In this document: positions 46,651 to 54,867 of the stretch, piece after piece
Position numbering within the stretch: the first letter of the stretch is position 1
Layout of the letters: the number at the start of each line of letters is the position of its first letter
NCBI GenBank assembly: GCA_011525845.1
Contig: WYBP01000014.1
Span: 283,328 to 347,327, forward strand
Direction: 5' to 3'
Origin: Gemmatimonadaceae bacterium
GTDB taxonomy: Bacteria > Gemmatimonadota > Gemmatimonadetes > Gemmatimonadales > Gemmatimonadaceae
Length of the DNA stretch: 64,000 nt
Translations under genes and position numbers: made by a program
The notes under the pieces: model-generated
Told to the model about the DNA's origin: nothing
The model's input: only the letters and a program-made list of their open reading frames with translations
Databases searched by the model: none

Positions 46651-47556
46651 TCAGCTCTTCGCCAGCCCCTCGGGCGCGGCGGAGCGGCCGCGCATGAGCG
46701 CGAGCAGGGAGAGCGTCAGCACGTAGGGGAATCCGAGGAAGAGCGGGTACGGCACGTCCCACCCCGCCGACTGGAAGAGGTACTGCAGGGCGAACGCCCC
46801 CCCGAACACCAGCGAGGCGGCCGCGGTGCCCCACGCGGACCAGCGGCCGAGCACCACGATCGCGATCGCGATGAACCCGCGCCCCGCGCTCATCCCCTCG
46901 TTGAAGGTGCCCACCTGTGCGAGCACGAGCGTCGCACCGCTGAGCCCGCCCATCGCCCCGCCGAAGAGGATGGCCGCCCAGCGCACGCGCGTGGTCGAGA
47001 TGCCGGCGGCGACCGCGGCGTCCGCGCTCTCCCCGGTCGCGCGGAGCGCGAGGCCTGCGTGCGTGCGGTGCATCCACCAGGCCAGGAGCGGGAGCAGGAG
47101 ATAGAGCGCATACGTCGGCGCGGTCTGCGCGAAGAGCGCGGGGCCGACGACCGGGATCTCCGAGAGCAGCGGGAGCGGGACCGGCGCCACCGTCGGCGAC
47201 GAGAGGGACGCGCCCGACGCGCCGTACAGCGTGCGATAGAGCGTGCCCGTGAGCCCGAGTCCGAGCATCGTGATCGCCGCGCCGGCGATGATCTGGTCCG
47301 TGCGCAACGTGATCACGAAGAGCGCGAAGAGCGCGGCCATCGCGGTCCCGGCGGCCGCACCCCCGAGGAACCCGAATCCGGGACCACCCACGCCCGCGCC
47401 GACGAGCGCCCCGAGGCACCCCGCGATGATCGCGCCCTCGAGCCCGAGGTTGATCACCCCCGCCCGCTCGGTCACGAGCTCGCCGAGCGCGGCGAACGCC
47501 AGCGGGGTCGCGGTGCGCACCGACGCCTCGAGGAACGGGAGCAGGAGCAGCTCCAT
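46651..47556 (-). CDS. ABC transporter permease, nucleoside (BmpA/YufQ) type
   Basis: A 301-residue permease of about eight helices with the branched/nucleoside permease pattern: ERAGVINLGLEGAIIAGCLGA near residue 30, TLYRTLYG, and the cytoplasmic-loop wording ALRATGESADAAVAAGISTTRVR near 180. It pairs with the upstream permease, whose stop overlaps its ATG. Together with the ATPase and BMP protein it should import purine or other nucleosides. Confidence 0.9.
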   Translation of the reverse strand: MELLLLPFLEASVRTATPLAFAALGELVTERAGVINLGLEGAIIAGCLGALVGAGVGGPGFGFLGGAAAGTAMAALFALFVITLRTDQIIAGAAITMLGLGLTGTLYRTLYGASGASLSSPTVAPVPLPLLSEIPVVGPALFAQTAPTYALYLLLPLLAWWMHRTHAGLALRATGESADAAVAAGISTTRVRWAAILFGGAMGGLSGATLVLAQVGTFNEGMSAGRGFIAIAIVVLGRWSAWGTAAASLVFGGAFALQYLFQSAGWDVPYPLFLGFPYVLTLSLLALMRGRSAAPEGLAKS

Positions 47557-48512
47557 CAGCCGCGCTCCCCGGCCGGGACGCGGCGTCCGCCCGGGAGCCG
47601 GTCCCGCGCGGCACCGCTCGCCAGCACGAGCAGGACCACCGTCGCGACGATCACCTGGCCGACCACCGACGGGACGCCCGCGTCGCGCTGCATGGCGGCC
47701 GCGCCGGCGTCGAGCGCCCCGAAGAACACCGCGCTCACGATCACCCATCGGGGATCGAGGCGCGCGAGGAGCGCGACGGCGATCGCGGTGTATCCGTATC
47801 CCGGCGAGAGCCCTTCGTAGAGCGCCCAGGTCACGCCCCCGACCTCCGACGCGCCCGCGAGGCCGGCACAGGCGCCGCTCAGCAGGAACACCCGGGTGAT
47901 GGTGCGTTCGGCGGCGACCCCGCCCGCGCTCCGGGCCGCCCGCGCGCCCGCGCCCACGAGCCGGAGCCGGAATCCAGCGGCACTGCGCGCGAGGAGGAAC
48001 CAGGCGAGCAGTGCGAGCCCGACGCCGAGCGCGAACCCGAGATGCAGCCGCTGCCCGGTGAGCAGGAAGGGCCAGTGGCTCGAGGGCGGGAAGGGGGAGG
48101 ACTGCGGATACACCCCCGTCGGCTCCTGCAACGGCCCGCGCACCGCCCAGCTCAGCAGGGCGAGCGCGACGAAGTTGAGGAGGATCGTGCTGATCACCTC
48201 CAGCACGCCGAATCGCCGGCGGAGCCACGCGGCGATGCCCGCCCAGACGGCGCCGCCCGCGGCACCGGCGACCATCATCGCCGGCACGACCAGTAGCCGC
48301 GGCGCCCCCGCCCCTCCGAGCGCCACCACCGACGCGAGCATCGCGCCCACGACCAGCTGACCCTCCGCGCCGATGTTGAGCACGTTGGCGCGGAACGCCA
48401 CCGCGACCGCGAGGCCCACGAAGAGCAGCGGCGTCGCGCGCACGAGCGTCGCGGACCAGAAGGCGTAGGACGACCCGAACGCGCCGTCCCAGAGCGCGAG
48501 CAGCGCGTCCAT
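47556..48512 (-). CDS. ABC transporter permease, nucleoside (YufP) type
   Basis: A 318-residue permease with about nine helices, AVAFRANVLNIGAEGQLVVGAML near residue 40, and the loop LVGAGARAARSAGG near 190. These motifs belong to the permeases that work with BMP-type lipoproteins. Its ATG shares a base with the stop of the ATPase gene, and its stop overlaps the second permease. Confidence 0.9.
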   Translation of the reverse strand: MDALLALWDGAFGSSYAFWSATLVRATPLLFVGLAVAVAFRANVLNIGAEGQLVVGAMLASVVALGGAGAPRLLVVPAMMVAGAAGGAVWAGIAAWLRRRFGVLEVISTILLNFVALALLSWAVRGPLQEPTGVYPQSSPFPPSSHWPFLLTGQRLHLGFALGVGLALLAWFLLARSAAGFRLRLVGAGARAARSAGGVAAERTITRVFLLSGACAGLAGASEVGGVTWALYEGLSPGYGYTAIAVALLARLDPRWVIVSAVFFGALDAGAAAMQRDAGVPSVVGQVIVATVVLLVLASGAARDRLPGGRRVPAGERG

Positions 48513-50056
48513 CAGGCGGCGCCGACCATCGCGCGTGCGTAGGGCGTCCGGTCGTTCGGGTCCGCCGGCCGCGGGATCTCGCGCACCTCGCCACTGAAGC
48601 AGACCACCACGCGATCGGCGACCGCGAGCACCTCGTCGATGTCCGTCGAGTAGAACACCACCGCCGGTGCGCGCGCGGGCTCCGCGTCGGCATCGCGCCC
48701 ACTGATCCCCGCGCGCACCAGCGCGGCCGCGCGCAGGTCCAGTCCGCGCGTCGGATTCTCCGCGACGAGCGCGTCGACCGCGACGGCGCGCTCCCGGGCC
48801 ACGACGAACTTCTGCTGGTTCCCGCCCGAGAGCGTGTCCGCGGTGGCGGTCGGCGCGCTGGCACGCACGTCGAAACGCCCGATCAGCGCCGCCGTGCGCT
48901 GCACGACCGCGCCCCAGTCGATCAGCCCACGCAGGTGCCCCGCGTCCGCGAGCGCGAGGTTCTCGTGCAGGGGCAGCTCGGGGATGAGCGCGTCGTGCAG
49001 CCGGTCCTCCGGGATGAACCCCACGCGCGGCGGACGGCGGACGGTCCCGGTGGTCGGCTCCAGCCTCCCCGCGAGGATCCGCAGGAGCTCCCGCTGTCCG
49101 GCGCCTTCCACGCCGAGCACCCCGAGCGTCTCGCCTGCCGCCACCGCGAGCGTCGCGCCGCGGAGCCGCTCCACCCCGCGGTCGTCCACGTAGCCGACGT
49201 CCGCGAGCGCGAGCACGGCCGGGCCGGTCGGCACGGCGGTGCGCGATCGCTTCGCGGGCGGCGCGAGCGACGTCGAGGGCGCGCGGCCGCGCACCTCGTG
49301 GCGCACCTCGTCGCGCGAGTCGTCGCGCGAGTCGTCGCGCGAGTCGTCCCCGGCGATCGCGCGCACGATCGCGCCCTCGTCGACGGAGGCGCGCGCCGAC
49401 TCCAGCACCGTCCGTCCGCGGCGGAGCACCGTCAGGTCGTCCGCCACCGCGAGCGCTTCACGAAGCTTGTGCGTGATCAGCACCACGGTGCCCCCGGCGT
49501 CCCGGAAGCGGCGCAGCCATCCCAGCAGGTCGTCCCCTTCGGCGGGGGCGAGCACCGCCGTGGGTTCGTCGAGGATCAGCACGCGCGCGTCATGCGCCAG
49601 CGCCTTCACGATCTCGAGCCGCTGCTGCGCTCCGACCGGGAGGTCCCCCGCACGCGCCTCCGGATCGACCGAGAGCCCCGTCTCGCCCGCGATGCGCCGC
49701 ATGCGCTCGGCGACCGCGCGCGCGTCGAAGCGGCCGTGTCCACCCAGGGCGACATTCTCCGCCGCCGTGAAGGCACGCACCAGCTTGAAGTGCTGGTGCA
49801 CCATGCCGATGCCGGCGGCGATCGCGTCGGCGCTCGAGCGCGGATGCAGGGGTGCCCCGTCCACGAGTACGTCGCCGGCATCGGGGCGCACCAGCCCGAA
49901 GGCGATGTTCATTAGCGTCGTCTTCCCCGCCCCGTTCTCGCCGAGGAGCGCGTGCACGGTGCCGCGGCGCACGCGGCAGGTGGCGCCGTCGAGCGCCACG
50001 GTCGGGCCGAACGAACGGCGCACGTCTCGGAGGACGAGCGCCTCGGCCGCGCTCAC
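48512..50056 (-). CDS. Double-ABC ATPase of the nucleoside importer
   Basis: A 514-residue ATPase with two nucleotide-binding domains. Domain 1 has LLGENGAGKTTLM, VGAQQRLEIVKAL and LILDEPTAVL; domain 2 has a poor Walker A (GVEGAGQRELLRI) and LSGGNQQKFVVAREL-like signature with AENPTRGLDL, as usual in RbsA/YufO types. The linker carries repeated DSRD units from 12-bp repeats. The GTG at 50056 overlaps the nif3-like gene stop (GTGA). Confidence 0.92.
   Translation of the reverse strand: MSAAEALVLRDVRRSFGPTVALDGATCRVRRGTVHALLGENGAGKTTLMNIAFGLVRPDAGDVLVDGAPLHPRSSADAIAAGIGMVHQHFKLVRAFTAAENVALGGHGRFDARAVAERMRRIAGETGLSVDPEARAGDLPVGAQQRLEIVKALAHDARVLILDEPTAVLAPAEGDDLLGWLRRFRDAGGTVVLITHKLREALAVADDLTVLRRGRTVLESARASVDEGAIVRAIAGDDSRDDSRDDSRDEVRHEVRGRAPSTSLAPPAKRSRTAVPTGPAVLALADVGYVDDRGVERLRGATLAVAAGETLGVLGVEGAGQRELLRILAGRLEPTTGTVRRPPRVGFIPEDRLHDALIPELPLHENLALADAGHLRGLIDWGAVVQRTAALIGRFDVRASAPTATADTLSGGNQQKFVVARERAVAVDALVAENPTRGLDLRAAALVRAGISGRDADAEPARAPAVVFYSTDIDEVLAVADRVVVCFSGEVREIPRPADPNDRTPYARAMVGAA
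49308..49343 (-). repeat. 12-bp tandem repeat in the ABC ATPase linker (3 units)
   Basis: Three exact units of TCGTCGCGCGAG (plus-strand reading) encode repeated DSRD between the two nucleotide-binding domains. Confidence 0.85.
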
Positions 50057-50832
50057 AGTCCCGTCGGCGCGTGCACGAAGGTCCACGGCAGGTCGAAGGT
50101 CGCGCCCACGTGCTCGGCCAGCGCGCAGACGCCGAGGGTCTCGGTCGCGTAGTGCCCGGCGTAGACGATCACGAGCCCGTGCTCCTCCGCCTCGACGGCG
50201 CTCCAGTGTGGACCCTCGCCGACGATCAGCGTGTCCACGCCGGACTCGTACGCCTCGCGGAGCGAGAGGGCCTGTGCGCCGGCGCCGGAGCAGATCGCCC
50301 AGCGCCTGGTGCGGTGCCCCGCCGGGATGCGCGACGCGACCGTGTGATGACCGTGCGGCGCTGCCCACGCGGACACGCGCGCGACGAGCGCCTCCGTCGA
50401 GAGGTCCGCCTCGCCGCGCACGCCGCAGTGGATCTGCTCGTACCGGGCGAACCCCCCGCTCACCTGGAGTCCGAGTTCCCTGGCGAGCAGCGCGGAGTTG
50501 CCGAAGGTCGCGTGCGCGTCGAGGGGCAGGTGGGCCGAGTAGAGCGCGAGGTCTGCCGCGAAGAGCGCGCGCACTCGCGCCTCATGGGCGCCCACGAGCG
50601 GCTGCAACCCACCCCAGAAGAGGCCGTGGTGCACCAGGAGCAGGTTCGCACCGCTGCGCGCGGCTTCGTCGATGGTGCGTTGCGAGCAGTCCACGGCGGC
50701 GGCGACCCGCGTGACGGGGCCGCGATGCCCCACCTGCAGGCCGTTCAGCGCCGGTGGGTAGTCGGGCGTGTCGCCGACGGAGAGCAGTGCATCCAGGTGC
50801 GCGACGATCGTCGCGATCGGTGTGGGGCTCAT
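50053..50832 (-). CDS. Nif3-like dinuclear metal centre protein
   Basis: A 259-residue NIF3/DUF34 family protein. It has NGLQVGHRGPVTRVAAAVD near the start, the metal-binding LLVHHGLFWGG (two His), YSAHLPLDAH near residue 97, and the C-terminal VGEGPHWSAVEAEEHGLVIVYAGHYATE with the last ligands. Such proteins form hexamers with two metals per chain; their role is unclear and some annotate them as GTP cyclohydrolase I type 2. It sits inside the nucleoside ABC operon, between the BMP gene and the ATPase gene. Confidence 0.93.
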   Translation of the reverse strand: MSPTPIATIVAHLDALLSVGDTPDYPPALNGLQVGHRGPVTRVAAAVDCSQRTIDEAARSGANLLLVHHGLFWGGLQPLVGAHEARVRALFAADLALYSAHLPLDAHATFGNSALLARELGLQVSGGFARYEQIHCGVRGEADLSTEALVARVSAWAAPHGHHTVASRIPAGHRTRRWAICSGAGAQALSLREAYESGVDTLIVGEGPHWSAVEAEEHGLVIVYAGHYATETLGVCALAEHVGATFDLPWTFVHAPTGL

Positions 50833-50857
50833 CGCCGGTCGTGCATGGGAGGGGTGT

Positions 50858-51883
50858 TCAGGGCGTCGCCGGCTCGGGCACGCGGAACTCGCCGGCGGCG
50901 ATGCGCGCGCGCAGGCTGTCGATGCGTGCCGCCGTCGCGGCGGGGATCACGGAGAGTGCCGGGTTCGGCGTCCAGCGCACCACGTCGCTGGCGGTGTCGA
51001 AGCGGTGCACGCGCGGCTCGAACCGCCCTTCGTGCACCTCGCGCGCGAGCAGGAGGAAGGCGTGCGGGAGGTCGATGACCACCGAGCCGAGCGTGACCGC
51101 GGGCGCCAGGCCGTTCTGGTCCGCGTTCGCGCCGATCACCCAGACTCCCTTGGATTCGCGGACCGCCTGGAATACCCCGAGCCCCGCGGCGTCGGCGTTC
51201 TGGAAGATGACATCCGCGCGGCGGGCGATCTGTGCGAGCGCCTGTTCCTTCCCCGCGCCCGCATCCTCCCAGTTCCCGATGTACGCGCCGAGGACGGTGA
51301 TGCCCGGGTTCACGCTCCGCGCGCCCTCGGCGAACGCGTGGAAGCTCGCGCGCACCGGCGGCAGCTCGGTGCCGCCGATCGTGCCGAGGACGCCGGTCTT
51401 CGAGACGGTGGCCGCGGCAATCCCCGCCAGGTACGACGGTTCGTCGAACGCGAACGACATCGGCACGATGTTCGGGCCGACGCCGCTGCCGCCTGTCGTG
51501 GCGAAGACGGTCTGCGGGTACTCCGGCCCGACGCGCTGCGCCGCATCCTGGAACTCGAAGCCATGCCCGATGACGAGAGAGAATCCCTTGGCGCCGTACT
51601 GGCGGAAGTTCTCGTCGAACTCCGCGGGTGTCCTCGTCTGGATGTGGCTCACCTCTGCGCCGATGGAGTCGCGGATCCGGAGGAGTCCCTGGTAGGCGGA
51701 GGAATTCCACGCCTGGTCGGAGATCGGTCCCGGGGTCAGCAGGGCCACCCGAAATCCTGATGCAGCAACACGTTCGGCGCCGCCCTGTCCGCATCCAGCG
51801 GCCAGGGCGACCAGCGTGTGGATAACAATCGCCACATGGGCGAAGCGAAGTCTCAAGTCAACTCGCAAGTCAAGATACCACAA
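50858..51883 (-). CDS. BMP-family nucleoside-binding lipoprotein
   Basis: A 341-residue (or slightly shorter) solute-binding protein with lipobox ALAAGC and the BMP/PnrA pattern: RVALLTPGPISDQAWNSSAYQGLLRI, GFSLVIGHGFEFQDA, FAFDEPSYLAGIAAA, and the ligand loop VIGANADQNGLAP. It binds purine nucleosides in known relatives. The start shown is a TTG at 51883; an in-frame TTG ten codons later gives a more usual signal peptide. It heads the operon BMP, nif3-like, ATPase and two permeases. Confidence 0.9.
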   Translation of the reverse strand: MWYLDLRVDLRLRFAHVAIVIHTLVALAAGCGQGGAERVAASGFRVALLTPGPISDQAWNSSAYQGLLRIRDSIGAEVSHIQTRTPAEFDENFRQYGAKGFSLVIGHGFEFQDAAQRVGPEYPQTVFATTGGSGVGPNIVPMSFAFDEPSYLAGIAAATVSKTGVLGTIGGTELPPVRASFHAFAEGARSVNPGITVLGAYIGNWEDAGAGKEQALAQIARRADVIFQNADAAGLGVFQAVRESKGVWVIGANADQNGLAPAVTLGSVVIDLPHAFLLLAREVHEGRFEPRVHRFDTASDVVRWTPNPALSVIPAATAARIDSLRARIAAGEFRVPEPATP

Positions 51884-51937
51884 AACTTAAAGCAAAGAAG
51901 TAAACAAAAGAGTGCGGCCAACAATTACTGTGGACAA
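51817..51937. other. Two DnaA boxes flanking an AT-rich island
   Basis: A perfect DnaA box, TGTGGATAA (TTATCCACA on the other strand), is at 51817-51825 and a one-mismatch box TGTGGACAA at 51929-51937. Between them the DNA is unusually A-rich for this genome, with a repeated CAAGTCAA (51854-51876). The left box is within the BMP signal-peptide coding region; the right box lies in the 91-bp gap before the bactofilin gene. It may be a DnaA-controlled promoter or an auxiliary unwinding site. Confidence 0.5.
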
Positions 51938-51974
51938 CAGGAATTTCTGGTCGCTATGCTGTGCCCCTGATGGT

Positions 51975-52421
51975 CTATTGCTGGCTCTTCTTGGCGGGAC
52001 GCTGCTCGGGGGCGTTCCGGGCGTCCTCGTCACGGCCGACGAGTGCCAGTTCGGTCATCTTGACGGCTCCGTTGATTCGCGCGCCTTCCATGACGATGAT
52101 CGACCGGGTGGCGATGTCGCCATTCACGACCGCCGTGGTCTGCAGCTCGATGCGTTCGCTCGCCGTCACGCCGCCATCGATCACGCCCCCCACCACGACC
52201 TCGTGCGCGGTCACGTCGCCGTGGATCGCGCCCTCCTTGGCCAGCATCACCTGGCGTGCCCGAAGCACGCCGCCGTTGATCCGGCCCTCGACCTTCAGCA
52301 CGCCGCCACAGTCGACATCCCCGGTGATGGTCGTGCCCGCCGAGATGATCGAGAGCGTGGTCTCGTTCGCCGCGCCGCGTGGACCCGGCCGCGCGCCTTC
52401 TTCCTTGCCAAAGATCGCCAC
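51975..52421 (-). CDS. Bactofilin (polymer-forming cytoskeletal protein)
   Basis: A 148-residue bactofilin. A short N-terminal tail (MAIFGKEEGARPG) is followed by the right-handed beta-helix repeat domain (TTITGDVDCGGVLKVEGRINGGVL, AIHGDVTAHEVVVGGVIDGGV), then a charged Lys/Gln end. Bactofilins self-assemble without nucleotide and scaffold wall enzymes or, in Myxococcus, anchor ParABS. Here it lies in the same direction three genes after parA, which fits the second role. The 32-bp gap upstream suggests co-transcription. Confidence 0.95.
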   Translation of the reverse strand: MAIFGKEEGARPGPRGAANETTLSIISAGTTITGDVDCGGVLKVEGRINGGVLRARQVMLAKEGAIHGDVTAHEVVVGGVIDGGVTASERIELQTTAVVNGDIATRSIIVMEGARINGAVKMTELALVGRDEDARNAPEQRPAKKSQQ

Positions 52422-52453
52422 CCTGCCTCCTCTTCCTGCGAGAGTTCGGTTGA

Positions 52454-52912
52454 TCAGCGCCCGCCGAGTCCGGCGGGGGATCGGGTCGTGTCGCGCGGCC
52501 GGCGGCTCGAGTCCGCCAGTCCCGCTTTCTCCGCGGTCGCCGCGCCCAGCATCCGCTGCACCTGGTCATAGCGCGCCTGCACCTCGGCGAGCGCGGCCGA
52601 GAGGGTGTCCAGCCGCTGTGAGTCGCGGGTGAGGCGCGTGATCTCCGCCTGCAGGAACGGAACGCGTGCCGCCTGCGACCAGGAATACCCCCAGAGCACC
52701 ACGCCGATGAAGTAGAGCACGAGCATCGGCCGCGAGAGCATGACGTGCATCACGCGCACCTGCCACGGCTTGAACACATAGTGACGATGCGCGAGGCCGT
52801 TCTCCCGGTGCATGTGCACGTAGAGCGCCCCCACACCGGGATCCAGGATCCGTCCATGCGCATCCCGCGCGCCGGATGCCTTGATCGGTCTCGGTGTGAT
52901 GTTGCGACTCAT
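52454..52912 (-). CDS. Single-pass membrane protein with periplasmic coiled coil, unknown function
   Basis: A 152-residue protein: N-terminal cytoplasmic part of about 50 residues with a His-rich patch (MHRENGLAHRHYVF), one transmembrane helix (about 55-80, MLVLYFIGVVLWGY), then a coiled coil (ITRLTRDSQRLDTLSAALAEVQARYDQV) and a Ser/Arg tail. It resembles the anchoring part of M23 peptidases without the catalytic domain, and also FtsB/DivIC in layout, but I cannot assign a family. Its ATG overlaps the parB stop (ATGA), and bactofilin follows. Confidence 0.65.
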   Translation of the reverse strand: MSRNITPRPIKASGARDAHGRILDPGVGALYVHMHRENGLAHRHYVFKPWQVRVMHVMLSRPMLVLYFIGVVLWGYSWSQAARVPFLQAEITRLTRDSQRLDTLSAALAEVQARYDQVQRMLGAATAEKAGLADSSRRPRDTTRSPAGLGGR

Positions 52913-53868
52913 GCGGAGCGGTCCTCACCCAGGATGATCTCCAACAATCGCTCGAGATCGTCGGCGCTATAGAATGGGACGCGTAGCTCCCCCTTCTCGC
53001 CACCCATCTGAGCGATCCGGGCGTCGGTGCCCAGGCGCTTCCGGAGCAGGTCCTCGATCCGCCGGACCTCGGCGCTGCCCGTCTCTGCCCCGCCCTTCGC
53101 CGGGGATGCCCCGCGCTTCTTGGGGCGCGCGCGTCCGGCTTCTCGCACCCGGCGCTCCACTTCGCGTACGGAGAGGCCCTGCGCGACGACCTCGCGCGCG
53201 AGCTCGGCGATCGCGCTCTCGTCGCCCGCGCCGAGCAGCGCGCGCGCGTGGCCGATGGTGAGCTTCCCGTCCCACACCAGGCGCCGCACGGAGGCCGGGA
53301 GCGCCAGGAGGCGCAGCATGTTCGCGACGGTCGACCGGTCCTTGCCGACGATCTCCGCCACCTCGGCCTGCGTGAGCGAGAAGTCCTTGATGAGCTGTTC
53401 GTACCCCTCCGCTTCCTCGATGGGGTTCAGGTCGGCGCGCTGGAGGTTCTCGACGAGCGCGAGGGAGAGCAGCATGCGGTCGTCGACGTCCTTCACGATC
53501 GCCGGGATCTCGCTCCACTCGAGGCGTTGCGCCGCGCGGAACCTTCGCTCGCCGGCGATGAGCTCGTAGCCACGACCACTCGCCGCCGGCCGCACGGTGA
53601 CCGGCTGCAGGAGTCCGCTCGTCCGGAGCGAGGACTCGAGGTCCGCGAGATCCTCCGGCTTGAACTCCTTGCGCGGCTGGAGCGGGTTCGGTCGGATGAG
53701 GCCGAGTGGAATGGACCGAAGTGCGGATTCCGGCTCCGCCACCGCGGACACGGCGCCGCCGGACGCGTCGCGCGACGCGGCCTGCCCGGCCGACTCCAGC
53801 CGCGTGGGCGCACGCGCGAGCAATGCCTCGAGGCCGCGTCCGAGCCGGCGTCCCTTGTCCGTGGTCAT
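52909..53868 (-). CDS. parB: Chromosome partitioning protein ParB (CTPase-clamp type)
   Basis: A 319-residue ParB. The N-terminal ParA-interaction tail (KGRRLGRGLEALLARAP) is typical; the nuclease-like CTP-binding domain has IRPNPLQPRK and ELIAGERRFRAAQ; the helix-turn-helix has LTQAEVAEIVGKDRSTVANMLRLL; the C-terminal dimer region ends VPFYSADDLERLLEII. The ATG at 53868 is chosen over a GTG at 53910 because it starts at the conserved tail and leaves room for the palindromes upstream. It binds parS at 54,838-54,890. Confidence 0.96.
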   Translation of the reverse strand: MTTDKGRRLGRGLEALLARAPTRLESAGQAASRDASGGAVSAVAEPESALRSIPLGLIRPNPLQPRKEFKPEDLADLESSLRTSGLLQPVTVRPAASGRGYELIAGERRFRAAQRLEWSEIPAIVKDVDDRMLLSLALVENLQRADLNPIEEAEGYEQLIKDFSLTQAEVAEIVGKDRSTVANMLRLLALPASVRRLVWDGKLTIGHARALLGAGDESAIAELAREVVAQGLSVREVERRVREAGRARPKKRGASPAKGGAETGSAEVRRIEDLLRKRLGTDARIAQMGGEKGELRVPFYSADDLERLLEIILGEDRSA

Positions 53869-53900
53869 AAATTCTGTTCTCTCCGATTCATTTGTAAGCT

Positions 53901-53982
53901 GTTGTAGCACAACGGTCTTCTACTTCATCTCGTACCGACCGCCACGCGGCCGCGGCGGCGCCTAAGTCGTTGTGACACAACG
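53901..53982. promoter_or_regulatory. Two GTTGT-N3-ACAAC palindromes in the parA-parB gap
   Basis: GTTGTAGCACAAC is at 53901-53913 and CGTTGTGACACAACG (perfect) at 53968-53982, 68 bp apart, between the parA stop (54000) and the parB start (53868). On the minus strand the second is followed by the same CAACGACTTA seen beside the palindrome near the ECF sigma gene. The 131-bp gap shows nothing else. Confidence 0.5.
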
Positions 53983-53999
53983 AGTTACGGCACAAACCA

Positions 54000-54767
54000 T
54001 CACTTCTTCATCTCCAGGAGCTCTCGCGCGACGCCCATGTACGCCTGAGCCCCCACCGAGGCAAGGTCGTATAGGATGATGGGCTTTCCGAAGCTGGGCG
54101 CTTCGGCCAGGCGCACGTTCCGCGGGATCACCGACTGGAAGACTTTTCCGCCGAAGTACTCGCGCGCATCGGTCGCGACCTGGCGCGAGAGGTTGAGTCG
54201 CGCGTCGTACATCGTGAGCACCACCCCGTCGATTCCCAGTGCCGGGTTCACGCCCTGCTGGACGAGGTGCACCGTGTTCAGGAGCTGCGAGAGACCCTCG
54301 AGCGCGTAGTACTCGCACTGCAGCGGGATGAGCAGCGCGTCCGCCGCGGCGAGCATGTTCAGGGTGATCAGCCCGAGGGACGGGGGACAGTCGATCAGGA
54401 TGTAGTCGTAGCTGTCCCGGACACGCTCGAGTGCGCGGCGCATGGCCAGTTCGCGCTCGTCAACGGCGACCAATTCAATCTCCGCTCCCGCCAGATCCGG
54501 CGTCGCGGGCAGCACGTCGAGGTGCTTGAACTGCACGCTGCGCACGATCGCTTCCTCGATCCGGCTCGCATCCAGCAGCGTGTCGTAGATCGTCAGGTCG
54601 ATCTCATCGCGTACCAGGCCGATGCCACTCGTCGCGTTCCCCTGGGGATCGCCGTCCACGAGCAGTGTCCGTTGCTCGGCGGCCGCAAGGGACGCGGCGA
54701 GGTTGACCGCGGTGGTGGTCTTGCCGACCCCACCCTTCTGATTCGCAATTGCTATGATTCGAGCCAC
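54000..54767 (-). CDS. parA: Chromosome partitioning ATPase ParA
   Basis: A 255-residue Soj-type ParA. The deviant Walker A reads NQKGGVGKTTTAVNLAASLA at the N-terminus, the Walker A' DGDPQGNATSGIG is near residue 40, and Walker B DYILIDCPPSLG near 115. The C-terminal half has VPRNVRLAEAPS-like wording (IPRNVRLAEAPSFGKP). The GTG at 54767 begins at the standard MARIIAIANQKGG start. It moves ParB-parS complexes in segregation. A TATATT -10 lies 35 bp upstream, next to parS. Confidence 0.97.
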   Translation of the reverse strand: MARIIAIANQKGGVGKTTTAVNLAASLAAAEQRTLLVDGDPQGNATSGIGLVRDEIDLTIYDTLLDASRIEEAIVRSVQFKHLDVLPATPDLAGAEIELVAVDERELAMRRALERVRDSYDYILIDCPPSLGLITLNMLAAADALLIPLQCEYYALEGLSQLLNTVHLVQQGVNPALGIDGVVLTMYDARLNLSRQVATDAREYFGGKVFQSVIPRNVRLAEAPSFGKPIILYDLASVGAQAYMGVARELLEMKK

Positions 54768-54801
54768 GTGGCCTGCAAGGGGTTGTGGGGTTGAGTCGCG
54801 G

Positions 54802-54807
54802 AATATA
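54802..54807 (-). promoter_or_regulatory. Likely -10 element of the parA promoter
   Basis: TATATT on the minus strand lies 35 bp before the parA GTG. No good -35 is seen; the nearest parS (54838-54853) begins 31 bp upstream of the -10, so ParB bound there could affect transcription. Confidence 0.4.
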
Positions 54808-54837
54808 GGACTCCCCACCCCTCATGGCCAGTCTGAA

Positions 54838-54853
54838 TGTTCCACGTGGAACG
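54838..54853. other. parS-type centromere site
   Basis: TGTTCCACGTGGAACG has the 14-bp palindrome GTTCCACGTGGAAC, the common ParB site variant, 71 bp upstream of parA. Confidence 0.88.
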
Positions 54854-54867
54854 CCGAGGGGCCGATC

